Shown here: positions 36,661 through 48,389 of the stretch, in pieces
Layout: the number at the start of each line of letters is the position of its first letter
How positions within the stretch are numbered: the stretch's first letter is position 1
Assembly (NCBI GenBank): GCA_030141605.1
Contig: JAQGDQ010000327.1
Location: 1-64,000 of the forward strand
Source: Tubiluchus corallicola
Taxonomy: Eukaryota > Priapulida > Priapulimorpha > Priapulimorphida > Tubiluchidae
Reading direction: 5' to 3'
Length of the DNA: 64,000 bases
Program-made: the position numbers and the translations under genes
The notes under the pieces: model-generated
Told to the model about the DNA's origin: nothing
Databases searched by the model: none
The model's input: the letters and a program-made list of their open reading frames with translations, nothing else

Positions 36661-37053
36661 CTACCACTCAAAGCGACTCAAAGACCTACAGTAATCGAGC
36701 AGGACCATTATGGAAACTTGCAACAATTTTCTGTAAAACGCAGATATAGAGAGAGTGAAAAAACTGGCATCCACCAGTTTTACTAAGCGTTTGTCTGGCC
36801 AATTACCCAATAAGTAAATGACAAAATTGAAACTGTTAACTATGATAATGCATATGATAATAACATAATGATTGTCTGGTAATCTTTCTACAGATATTTC
36901 CAAAAATAAAAGAGGAATATAAATATTTCTAAGAACAACGAATATTGCACAACAGGTTGTAACAAAACGAAGTAGCCACCTAAGCCACAACCATCGCCAG
37001 CCTAGCTTTGCCAACATGATTAACATTAACACGACCTCACTCATGGCACGCAT
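36661..37053 (-). pseudogene. Hydrophobic frame resembling GPCR TM6-TM7
   Basis: A 130-codon minus-strand frame with at least two hydrophobic segments. One is RFVTTCCAIFVVLRNIYIPL. The other is HYVIIICIIIVNSFNFVIYL, followed by LGNWPDKRLVKLV. The pattern NSxNFxIYxLxNxxxxR resembles TM7 plus helix 8 of rhodopsin-type peptide receptors. The frame is closed by a TAG just upstream of the Met, no TM1-5 was found, and the CWxP motif is absent. It is either a receptor fragment or chance. It is not part of the kinase gene. Confidence 0.25.
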
Positions 37054-37916
37054 GAACTACAAGCAAGATTTTAACTTCCTTTACCAAAGCAGATGTAGAG
37101 ATACATATAGATGCTGAGGAAATCAGATGCTAATGATGAATAAAGATAAATGAGAAAATGGTAGATGTTCCAAACACCGGTTGTAGTTTTGTGCGTGTGT
37201 GTTATTTCTTTGACATTAAATGCATTCTTTCATCATGAGAATTTTGCTTCTATTACAGTGGCTGTTTGCAGTGGTTACGATGTTTCGCCTTATGTAGAAG
37301 TTAAAATTTTTCATGTTTTATGAGATCTCTCTGCTCATGTGTTAGTTCTACTTCTGTTCTTTGGAATTTTTTGTGCCTAGGTAATTTTAATATCGCGTGT
37401 CGTAAATGTACTAATTCTTTTTTGGCTTAAATTTCAACATAGAAAATGACAATTATACCAATAATCTGCACTCAGTAAATAGTCTTTTGAGTCATAGGAG
37501 CTGGCCCTTCTATGTATTATGTCCATTGATTTTGGTCGTCATTGTCTAATAAATATTGGGCGTATTTGTTATAATTATCCAACTTCTGTTGCGAAGCTTT
37601 TGTGAAACCAGCATGGCAAGTATATGGTGGTCATTAAAACAAACAATAAACAACGTAAAACAAAAATATCCATTTAGTAATAAAAATCGCGCATTTCATA
37701 GACCAGTGAGTTAGCAAAATCATAGAAGCTACAAACTTTCGCAGCATTTTGGACTAATAATTATAGTCTTACATTAAATTTTGTTGTCGCTTTAAAATGA
37801 TTTCTCAAATGAACCTAGCCATTGTAAGCTAAAGACTAGTATATTCATATAATAATTTTTTGTTAATAATAACAGAAAAATTATAACACCGCTACTATAT
37901 TTTAAAAATTACTTAC

Positions 37917-37924
37917 CTTTCCAT
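37917..37924 (-). CDS. Candidate tiny first coding segment and splice donor of the kinase gene
   Basis: The minus strand reads CGCG ATG GAA AG followed by GTAAGTAAT, a near-ideal splice donor. Joined to the acceptor at 20138, it gives ATG GAA AGG TTA AAC ATG, in frame with the kinase ORF. Several other GTAAG donors exist between the two, so this is one possible start only. If right, the intron is about 17.8 kb. Confidence 0.22.
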
Positions 37925-38849
37925 CGCGAGTGTCTAAAGCTCATGTAAGACCCACTTTATGAGATCAACGGTAAACATTAGTTACACGTGTGTAAACTGT
38001 TAAGCGTTTCACCAGTAAATCAACATCTGTGTAATAAACAGGTCATCAGAAAGGACAAAACACCATCTTTCAATCTCGAAAAATTAATGTCCGCTGTGAT
38101 GACGTGATGGTTCCAGGCGAACAAGCAGGTCAAATAATAGGTAACATTTTCTAAACTAGTTGCATGCCTCAACAACTAATAAAATCAAACTTTACAATGC
38201 AATAACCTGTCACATGAACATAAAACAGCAGTAATAGGCTTAGAAAATTCCTTCACTTTGTAAAAAGGCAACGAGATAAATAAAACAGAAATGTCAGCAT
38301 ATTAAACATAGACTTTACTGCAAGAGTTTGCTAATAAAACCGAAACCTACTGCAGTGAAACAAAGCAACACAAACACAACTTGAAATTTTCTCTTTTTTG
38401 CGATTTAAAAACAAACAAAAAAATAAACAATTGTGTTATTTGCTTGATATTCTGGCTAACATACATAGCATGTAAATAACATAACATAGGTATTTTCCCA
38501 TTATGACACTGCCTGAATTACTAAAAAAAAGTTCACATTTACAGAACCACCAATTTTAAGATTTTTTAAGATTTAAATTTTATTTTCAAGTCAGGAGCTT
38601 ATAATTATTTACAAAGTTTTAGGACTGAATCATTTTAAAATAAACGATGATATGATGCGACGCTGTGATTTTTAAACGTGGAAAAAAGGTTCTGCTTATA
38701 AATTTTGCCAAAAGATACTAGTAATGAATTTTTGAGAATGCGAAACTTTGGCTTAATCGATAAATCGCTTATCGAGTTTTTTCTGCACAACTGTCTAGAT
38801 AATTAATTACATCATTCAGAACGTCATTTATTGTTATTATATAATCCAT
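37925..38849. other. Noncoding, nothing recognised
   Basis: AT-rich stretch. A promoter would be expected near here if the 37917 exon is real, but no specific element was identified. Confidence 0.3.
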
Positions 38850-38930
38850 TCTCGCCGTCAGGGCAGCTGTAACAGTGTTGAACCAGAGCTATTGGTAGGC
38901 GAGAGGCCTCGGTTCGAATACCACATCCTG
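38850..38930 (+). repeat. tRNA-derived SINE-like or tRNA pseudogene remnant
   Basis: GGTTCGAATACC at 38911-38922 matches a pol III B box apart from one inserted base (consensus GGTTCGANTCC). Upstream is AGGGCAGCTGTAACAGTGTTG, a weak A-box-like stretch, and GGCGAGAGGCC could pair as a hairpin. The T stem does not pair well, so this is not a functional tRNA. Confidence 0.35.
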
Positions 38931-39954
38931 AAATTAGATTACTAAATCAGACGACTGAAAGACATAAACCAGGTTTTAAACAGCGGCATAATACCCTTTC
39001 AAAATATCGACTAACCTAGTAATTGCTAAATTGCTAGAAGGTAAATGTTGAAACCATCAGATGCTTGAAATCTGCTAACGTTCTGTTAGCGTGAAAGAAT
39101 CTTTGTAATTGAACTAAATAAGTAGCTAGTTGAATATAAAACATAAAGAAGAATCTGCTCATGAGGGCTTACCACGCTCTCACATTGGCACCTGAAACGG
39201 TTGGACAACAAGTCCTGGGAGGGCGGAAGCAGTCTTGTCCTGCTTGGCGCTTAAACTCCAGCAACACTGAACTCAAGGAATAAGATTACGGCACTTGCAT
39301 TTATAGATTTTGTTCAGGTAAAACAATTAAGAATTTAAATTTAAGACAATCAGTATGTATTTGTGAATTTTATGCAGGCAAGCTAATTATATTTTGATTT
39401 ACAGGGGTAAAGTGACTGAGCGATTGAAAGTTTGAACGCAAAAACGGCGAAACTCAGCCCCTTAACCTCCCTTTAAAATCAAAGTTCCCGTTTTGATTGG
39501 AGCTTGCATTATAAAAGGAATAATGCCTACCAGAACGTGACCAAAGATTTTTAAACGCAACGCGAGAGAGAGATAGCAATTTTATTCTTCATAATTTCAA
39601 AAAAACTGTCAGCTTGTGTTCAAGTTCGCGAAATTATTTGTTAAAGTTAAAGCTTTTCTTTTAATGATTTTCTGAAGATCTTCTAAATTGAATCGGTTCA
39701 TTTTAGATGAAACAGTGATTCTTACAAACATACAACCAGTTTACATTGGCAGAGTTTACAGTATAGAACATTATGCCAAATAGGTAATGATTAAGCAGAC
39801 TTGTAGAAAAGAAATTGATTCTTTAAAAATATTATTATTTTGTTTTATTTTGTTTGACAGGTTTAATTGTGCACCCTTAATTACGAATTTTGTAGCTTAG
39901 AATCGTCTGCCAGCCTAACCCCCGGGAAGGTGCTCTTAAAAAGAGAAATTTTTA
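38931..39954. other. Noncoding sequence left of the satellite array
   Basis: No gene or repeat was recognised. Confidence 0.35.
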
Positions 39955-42900
39955 TCTATTTATAGATAATCTCGTGTATCTGATCAGAAGAGAACTACAA
40001 GCAACTTCATCACCTGACAACCTCAACCATCTGGGAAGAAGACGTCTGCAGACAACCTCAATCATATACAGAAGACATCTACAAGCAATCTAAAAGTATC
40101 TAGTCAGAGGGCGTCTGTATCCGACTCCCACTGATCTGTTAAGATCTACAAAAAATAGATCTAAATTATCTTCTCAGAAGACATGTACGGCCAAACTCAA
40201 GCATTTATTAGGAATATAGTTCTGGTCAGAAGAATTCTACACTCATTGGCAAGCCTCTGAATAGAGACATATGTAACATCGAACTTGGGTCGGGCGACTT
40301 ATGTCAAGATGGATTGCCGAACGGGTCTGTGACCTCAAATGTTAAAGAGCAGCAATATTTGCTTAACTTCTAAGGTGATTGCAAGCGCAGGAGGATCAGT
40401 CCTTCCTAACGTACAGAGTATGGGCCAATGGTGATTCAGTGTGAACTGAAAAAGTGAAGGCAACCGAGTATAAATAAGTGAAGTGACTGGCATAGGTTTA
40501 ACATTTTAATTTGCATGATCAATCAAAATCAGTAAACACAACTCTAAACTTACACAAGCACAGTAGGGAGCCTCTCATTTAATATCAATCACCTAGCGTT
40601 TCACATACGCGAGACGTGTCCCAGCTGGTTGGAATGACTTTGCTAACAACTGACCCGTCGGCAACGGCGATTGCATCAATGTTCCACTCATATGGCTGGC
40701 TCAGAGGAAGGAACTATCTTCGATGACGATCACCAAGACGCTTTTGACGACCTCCTCTTCAGATGAGTCAGGTATAAGACTTACAGAACGTATAGAAGTC
40801 TGCTCATGCCATTTTCGTTGGAAACTCTGCCATCGTGAGAGCATACACGTCTTAGTAAATGTCTCTCGCCAAACACCAGACATATTATTTGCATTCTGAT
40901 AACGACTGGGAGCGTGAATAATTCACTTAGCTAATTGCAAGTTACCAAGTTGATTACAAAAGTATCCAAAGCAATGTCCTGTCGGCCAATGCCTCGACCA
41001 AAACAAAATCAATAGGCCTTTTAGCTCAGTCGGCCATTCAACCAAAACTGTATCAGTTATCTCGTGGAACAACGGGCACCACTCAAGTCATACCTGTCGT
41101 GACCCTGTTAATCACAGCAGTACTATAGGTATAACATCATGATGGTCCAAAAGTTAACCTGTAATATTTTTTTGCTGAACTCACAATAGACGAAATCGCC
41201 AATTTATTAATACCTGGCTCAATACAATACATTTAGATATACCTAATAGTTCTTCCAAAAGCACGTAAACGTGTTATTACAGTTAAATGGTTATTCGTTT
41301 TAATCTGCTAAATACGAGCGTGACAACAAACACAGACAGCCTAATTAGCTTGTCAGAAGACATGAATGGCCAAACTCAAGCATATCTCGAAGGAAGAGCT
41401 CTATTGCCAATCTGATGTACCTGATCAGAAGAAATCTGTAGGCAACTCATGATGTGGTAAGATGACACAGATACAGGCAACTTAAACAATTTGGTAATAT
41501 GACGTTTCCAAGCAATCTAAAACATTTATTAATACCTCAAGGCTGAAGACATCTACATCCAATCCCAACCATCTGTTAAGATCTGCAGACAAACTGAAAC
41601 AACTAGACACCTTATGTATCTAGTTAGAGGGCATCTGCATCCAATCCCAATAATCTATAGACAAACAGAAACATCTAATAGGAACTCATCTAGACCAATC
41701 TCAAACTTCTGGACAGACGAAACCTAGAGCCAATGTCTAATCAGAAGACTTCTACAGGCTACGTTAAGGGAAAACCGAGTGATTGTGTAAACATTAGTTC
41801 AGAATACAGAATGCTCTAAAATACTAAAAACTACAATAGTTTTTTTTTAAATCAAAGCTTAGACTAAATAATAATTACCTTGGATACACAAATTTCGTAA
41901 CTTTGAATGCTACGCGAAGCTCAATGAATCTACTAAGATTGGCAGTGGCGGCTTTTTGCCATGTTCTCGTGGCTGATAAATGGAAGGCGGTACCGTGATA
42001 ACCATGATCATGAACTGCAGTGTTAGTTTCTAACGTCATATGATGTAGAGCCCATTTTCGTGACATCATACGTTTAAACAGTAACACTTACGCAAACGCG
42101 CTAGGGAGATGGCTACCAGTACACAAACTGTGGTGACGTAAGCAATAGCTCTGTTCGGTTGCAGTTAATTAACTTTCTAAGCTAATTATTCAAATATAAG
42201 AAACAATTGCTAACTTTTATAGGCAACAAAATGTATATTTTGGACACAAAATTAAAATGAGATTGAGTCTAAACAATCGACCGGTCCTTCTTTAAGTATC
42301 TGAACAGAGACACATGCAGACAGCCTCAAACATCTCCTAACACCTGACGTTACTAGTTAGAGGGCATCTGCATCCAATCCCAATAATCTCTTAAGATCTA
42401 TAGACAAACTGAAACATCTAGTAAGAGCTCATCTAGAGCTATCTCAAACATCTGGGGAAATGAAATCTACTGCCAGTCTCAAGTATCTGATCGGAAGACT
42501 TCTACAGGCAATGTTAAGTATCTGAATAGAGACATATATGGACATCCTCAACTTGCCATATATGGGTCAATGTCAAACAATTTAATTTAGCGTTCTATAA
42601 TTATTTGTTTTTGCAATTTTTCAAATATGCATTTCTTTAAAGTGCTTGAAATGAAGCCAGTCTTAGTCAAGTAACCTAAGCTTTAGTATTATACGCCACC
42701 TATCAATCACACTTGTTTTTTACACATAGTTAGATTTTCTGTTGCCGCCACGCTAATCATGCCGTTTGGTAATACGTGAATTACTTTATTTTGTTATGAT
42801 TTGACAGTCATTAGTCGTATTGTTAAGCCAAAATAGTCACCAGTAAATGTAAGTCGCTATCTACTTTAATAATTAGTTAATAATTTAAAATCGTCTGAAA

Positions 42901-43575
42901 TTGCTTCACGTCTCCTGAATCGTCAAGTAATAATTTGTGTTTCAGTCTTCTTAAATCTAATTTTTCATCTTTGTCTAAATAGCAAATAACCTTTAGCGAT
43001 CTATTTTCTGTTTTTAATAAATTTCGTGTCTATCGCACAGTTCAATGATGACTATTGCCGTTTCTTTGCCTGGACTCTGTGCTTCCACAATATTTATTGC
43101 CAAACTCGAGCATCTTGTAGAAAGGCTTTTATTGTCAATCTGTGGTACTTGAACAAAAGATAGCTACACGCAATTTCTCCATCTGATGAGACATCTCCTG
43201 GCATCCACAACCATCTTGTAAGAGAACGTCTGCAGACAACCTTAGCCATCTACAGAAGACGTCTACAAGCAATCTAGAACACCTACTAATTCCTCAAGTC
43301 TGAAGACACCTACATCCAATCCTAGTCGTATGTTAACATCTACAGAAAAACTTTAATATCTAATAAGAATTCATCTAGAGCTATACCAAACTTCTGGACA
43401 GATGAAATCTACTGAAAACCTCTAATGTCTAATCAGAAAACTTCTACAGGCAATGTTTAGCATCTGCATAAAGACATGTACATCTACATTCAATCCAAAT
43501 AATCTGCTAAGACCTACAAATAAACTGAAACATCTAGTCAGTATTCATCTAAAGCAATCTCAAACATCTGGACAC
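39955..43575 (-). repeat. Satellite array, left arm (opposite orientation), in four blocks
   Basis: Blocks at about 39960-40310, 41340-41770, 42290-42560 and 43080-43575 consist of degenerate ~35 bp monomers of the type CAGAAGACATCTACAGGCAA, then TCTCAAACATCTGG. This is the reverse complement of the monomer in the main array to the right. The blocks are separated by non-repetitive spacers (about 40310-41340, 41770-42290, 42560-43080) in which no gene was recognised. Copies here are more divergent from each other than those in the main array. A tRNA A-box-like TAGCTCAGTCGG occurs in the first spacer at 41022-41033 without a B box. Confidence 0.85.
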
Positions 43576-46500
43576 AAGAGACCATGTATGTAGAGTCTTA
43601 AAAGATTATTGGGATTTGTCATAGATGCCATAAAACTAGATATGTGAGGTGATGGGAGATGGGAGTAGATTTCAGCTATTCCGATAATTAAGATTGCCTG
43701 CAGAAGTACTCTAATTAGATACTTTGGCCTAACAGTAGATTTCATCTATTTACGTGTTCGAGATTGCCCTAGATGAGTTCTGAGTAGATGTTTCACTTTG
43801 CGTGTATCAATGTCGTCTTACCAGATGATGAAGTCCCTGCAGATTTCTTCTGCCAGGTAGCTCAGATTCGTAATCAAACTATCCCTACCAAATGCTTAAG
43901 TTTGGCCATACATCTCTTCTGACAAGGTAACTCAGGTCGTCTGCGTATGTCTCTATTCAAATGCATAACATTGAATGTAGAAGTCTTTTCATTCGATACT
44001 TGAGAATGGCAGTAGATTTCAGCTATTTCGATAATTAAGATTGCCTGCAGAAGTACTATAATTAGATACTTTGGCCAAACAGTAGATTTCATCTATTTAC
44101 GTGTTCGAGATTGCCCTAGATGAGTTCTGAGTAGATGTTTCACTTTGCCTGTATCAATGTCGTCTTACCTGATGATGAGGTCCCTGCAGATTTCTTCTGC
44201 CAGGTAGCTCAGATTCGCAATCAAACTCTCCCTACCAAATGCCTAAGTTTGGCCATACATCTCTTCTGACAAGGTAATTCAGGCCGTCTGCGTATGTCTC
44301 TATTCAAATGCATAACATTGCCTGTAGAAGTCTTTTCATTCGATACTTGAGAATGGCAGTAGTTTTCATCAGTCCATTGCTTGAGGATGATCCAGATGAG
44401 TTTTTGCATGATGTTTCGTTTCGTCTGCATATCATAGCAGCCGGTCAGGATTGGATGTAAGCGTCTTCTAACTCGAGGTATTAATATGTGTTTTAGATTG
44501 CGTGGAAATGTCATCTTACGAAACGGCTGAAGTTGCCCTTATCGATGTCGTCTTACCTGATGATGAGTAGCCTGTTGATTTCTTCTGATCATATTTCTCA
44601 GATTGACAATAAAACTCTTCGTACCAAATGTTTTAGTTTGGCCATACATGTCTCCTGGCATGCTAATTGAAGCTGTCTGTGTATGTTTCTATTCAGGTGC
44701 TTAACATTGCCTGTAGAAGTCTTCTCATTAGATACTTGAGAATGGCAGTAGATTTCAGCTATTTCGATAATTAAGATTGCCTGCAGAAGTACTCTAATTA
44801 GATACTTTGGCCAAACAGTAGATTTCATCTATTTACGTGTTCGAGATTGCCCTAGATGAGTTCTGAGTAGATGTTTCACTTTGCCTGTATCAATGTCGTC
44901 TTACCTGATGATGAGGTCCCTGCAGATTTCTTCTGCCAGGTAGCTCAGATTCGCAATCAAACTCTCCCTACCAAATGCCTAAGTTTGGCCATCTCTATTC
45001 AAATGCATAACATTGCCTGTAGAAGTCCTCTGGTTAGATACTTAAGAATGGTAGTACATTTCACCTATTCAGATGTTTGAGATTGTTCGAGATCAGTTCT
45101 TACTTGATGTTCCAGTTCGTATGTAGATCTTAGCAGATGACCGGGTTTGGATGTAAGCGTCTTTTAACTCGAGGTATTAATATATGTTTAGATTGCGTGG
45201 AAATGTCATCGTACGAAACGATTGAAGTTACGTATACCTACGCCGTTTTACCAGACGACGAGTAGCCTGCTGATTTCTCTGATCAGGTACTTCAGTTTGA
45301 CAATAAAACTCTTCGTACTAAATGCTTAAGTTTGACCATACATGTCTTCTCTTAAGCTAATTGAAGCTGTCTGTGTATATCTCTATTCAGATGCTTAACA
45401 TTGCCTGTGTGGAAATCTTCTGGTTAGATATTTGAGAATGGCAGTAGATTTTAGGTATTTCAGATGTTAGGAGATGTTTGAAGTTATCTGTATGTCTTTA
45501 TTCCGATATCTAAGAATGCCTGCAGAAGTCCTCTATTTAGATACTTTGGGCTTTTAGTAGATTTTGTCAGTTCAGATACTTGAAATTGCTCTAGCTGATT
45601 TCTGACTAGATGTTTCATTTTGTCTGCACATATGAGTGGGATTCGATGTAGATGTCTTCAGAATTGGGAATTAGTAAATGTTTTGGATTGCTTGGAAATG
45701 TCACCTCACCAAACGGTTGAAATTGGCTGTATCAATGTCGTCTTGCGAAATGATGAGATTCCTGCAGATTTATTCTGTTCAAACGCTCAGATTGCAATGA
45801 AACTCTTCCTGCCAAATGCTCGAGTATGGCTATTTGTCTTCTGACGAGCTAATTGAGGCTTGTCTGTGTCACCACTATTCACGTATTAAAATTTATTGTA
45901 GGTACCCGAGAATGGCAGTAAATTTCATCTGTCCATTGTTTGTGGTTGTTCGAGACGAGTTCTTACTAGATGTTTCAGTTCGCACGTAGATCTTAGCAGA
46001 CGATATGGATTGCATGCAGATGCTTTCTAACTCCAAGTGTTAATATCTGTTTTACAGAGCTTGAAAATGTCATCTTACCAAACGGTTGATGTTGCTTTAT
46101 CTAAGTGATATTACCAGATGATGAGTTCCCTGCAGATTTCTTGTGCTCAGGCATCTCAGACAATCGATAGAACTCTTCTTACCAGATGCTGAGCTTGGCC
46201 ATAAACGTCTTCTGACAAGCTAATTGAGGCCGTCTGCGTATGTTTCTATTCAAATGTATAACATTGCCTGTAGAAGTCCTCTGGTTAGATACTTAAGAAT
46301 GGTAGTACATTTCACCTATTCAGATGTTTGAGATTGTTCGAGATTAGTTCTTACTTGATGTTCCAGTTCGTATGTAGATCTTAGCAGATGATCGGGTTTG
46401 GATGTAAGCGTCTTTTAACTCGAGGTGTTAATATATGTTTAGATTGCGTGGAAATGTCATCGTACGAAACGATTGAAGTTACCTATGCCTACGCCGTTTT

Positions 46501-48389
46501 ACCAGACGACGAGTAGTCTGCTGATTTCTTCTGATCATATTTCTCAGATTGACAATAAAACTCTTCGTACCAAATGTTTTAGTTTGGCCATACATGTCTC
46601 CTGGCATGCTAATTGAAGCTGTCTGTGTATGTTTCTATTCAGGTGCTTAACATTGCCTGTAGAAGTCTTCTCATTAGATACTTGAGAATGGCAGTAGATT
46701 TCAGCTATTTCGATAATTAAGATTGCCTGCAGAAGTACTCTAATTAGATACTTTGGCCAAACAGTAGATTTCATCTATTTACGTGTTCGAGATTGCCCTA
46801 GATGAGTTCTGAGTAGATGTTTCACTTTGCCTGTATCAATGTCGTCTTACCTGATGATGAGGTCCCTGCAGATTTCTTCTGCCAGGTAGCTCAGATTCGC
46901 AATCAAACTCTCCCTACCAAATGCTTAAATTTGGCCATACATTCTTTTGACAAGGTAATTCAGGTCGTCTGCGTATGTCTCTATTCAAATGCATAACATT
47001 GCCTGTAGAAGTCTTTTCATTCGATACTTGAGAATGGCAGTAGTTTTCATCAATCCATTGCTTGAGGATGATCCAGATGAGTTTTTGCTTGATGTTTCAT
47101 TTTGTCTGCAGATCATAGCAGACGATCAGGATTGGATGTAGATGTCTTCTAACTCGAGGTATTAATTTATGTTTTAGATCTCTTGGAAATGTCATCTTAC
47201 CAAACGGCTGAAGTTGCCCTTATCGATGTCGTCTTACCTGATGAAGAGTAGCCTGTTGATTTCTTCTGATCATATATCTCAGATTGACAATAAAACTCTT
47301 CGTACCAAATGTTTTAGTTTGGCCATATATGTCTCCTGGCATGCTAATTGAAGCTGTCTGTGTATGTTTCTATTCAGATGCTTAACATTGCCTGTAGAAG
47401 TCTTCTCATTAGATACTTGAGAATGGCAGTAGATTTCAGCTATTCCGATAATTAAGAATGCCTGCAGAAGTACTCTAATTAGATACTTTGGCCTAACAGT
47501 AGAATTCATCTATTTACGTGTTCGAGATTGTCCTAATGAGTTCTGAGTAGATGTTTCACTTTGCGTGTATCAATGTCGTCTTACCAGATGATGAGGTCCC
47601 TGCAGGCAGATGGCTTCTAACTCCAACTGTTAATATCTGTTTTAGAGAGCTTGAAAATTTCATCTTACCAAACGGTTGATGTTGCTTTATCTAAGCGATC
47701 TTACCAGATGATGAGTTCCCTGCAGATTTCTTGTGCTCAGGCATCTCAGACTATCGATAGAACTCTTCTTACCAGATTCTGAGCTTGGCCATAAACGTCT
47801 GCGTATGTCTCTATTCAAATGCAAAACATTGCCTGTAGAAGTCCTCTGGTTAGATACTTAAGAATGGTAGTACATTTCACCTATTCAGATGTTTGAGATT
47901 GTTCGAGATCAGTTCTTGCTTGATGTTCCAGTTCGTATGTAGATCTTAGCAGATGATCGGGTTTGGATGTAAGCGTCTTTTAACTCGAGGTGTTAATATA
48001 TGTTTAGATTGCGTGGAAATGTCATCGTACGAAACGATTGAAGTTACCTATGCCTACGCCGTTTTACCAGACGACGAGTAGTCTGCTGATTTCTTCTGAT
48101 CAGGTACTTCAGTTTGACAATAAAACTCTTCGTACCAAATGTTTTAGTTTGGCCATACATGTCTCCTGGCATGCTAATTGAAGCTGTCTGTGTATGTTTC
48201 TATTCAGGTGCTTAACATTGCCTGTAGAAGTCTTCTCATTAGATACTTTGGCCAAACAGTAGATTTCATCTATTTACGTGTTCGAGATTGCCCTAGATGA
48301 GTTCTGAGTAGATGTTTCACTTTGCGTGTATCAATGTCGTCTTACCAGATGATGAGGTCCCTGCAGGCAGATGGCTTCTAACTCCAACT

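Noticed and set aside
41022-41033. Perfect tRNA A-box match TAGCTCAGTCGG
   Set aside because: No B box or cloverleaf follows, so no tRNA gene is called.
41875-42087. 70-codon minus-strand frame in an array spacer, followed by a GTAATT donor-like site
   Set aside because: No recognised domain and no neighbouring exon; the donor alone is weak evidence.
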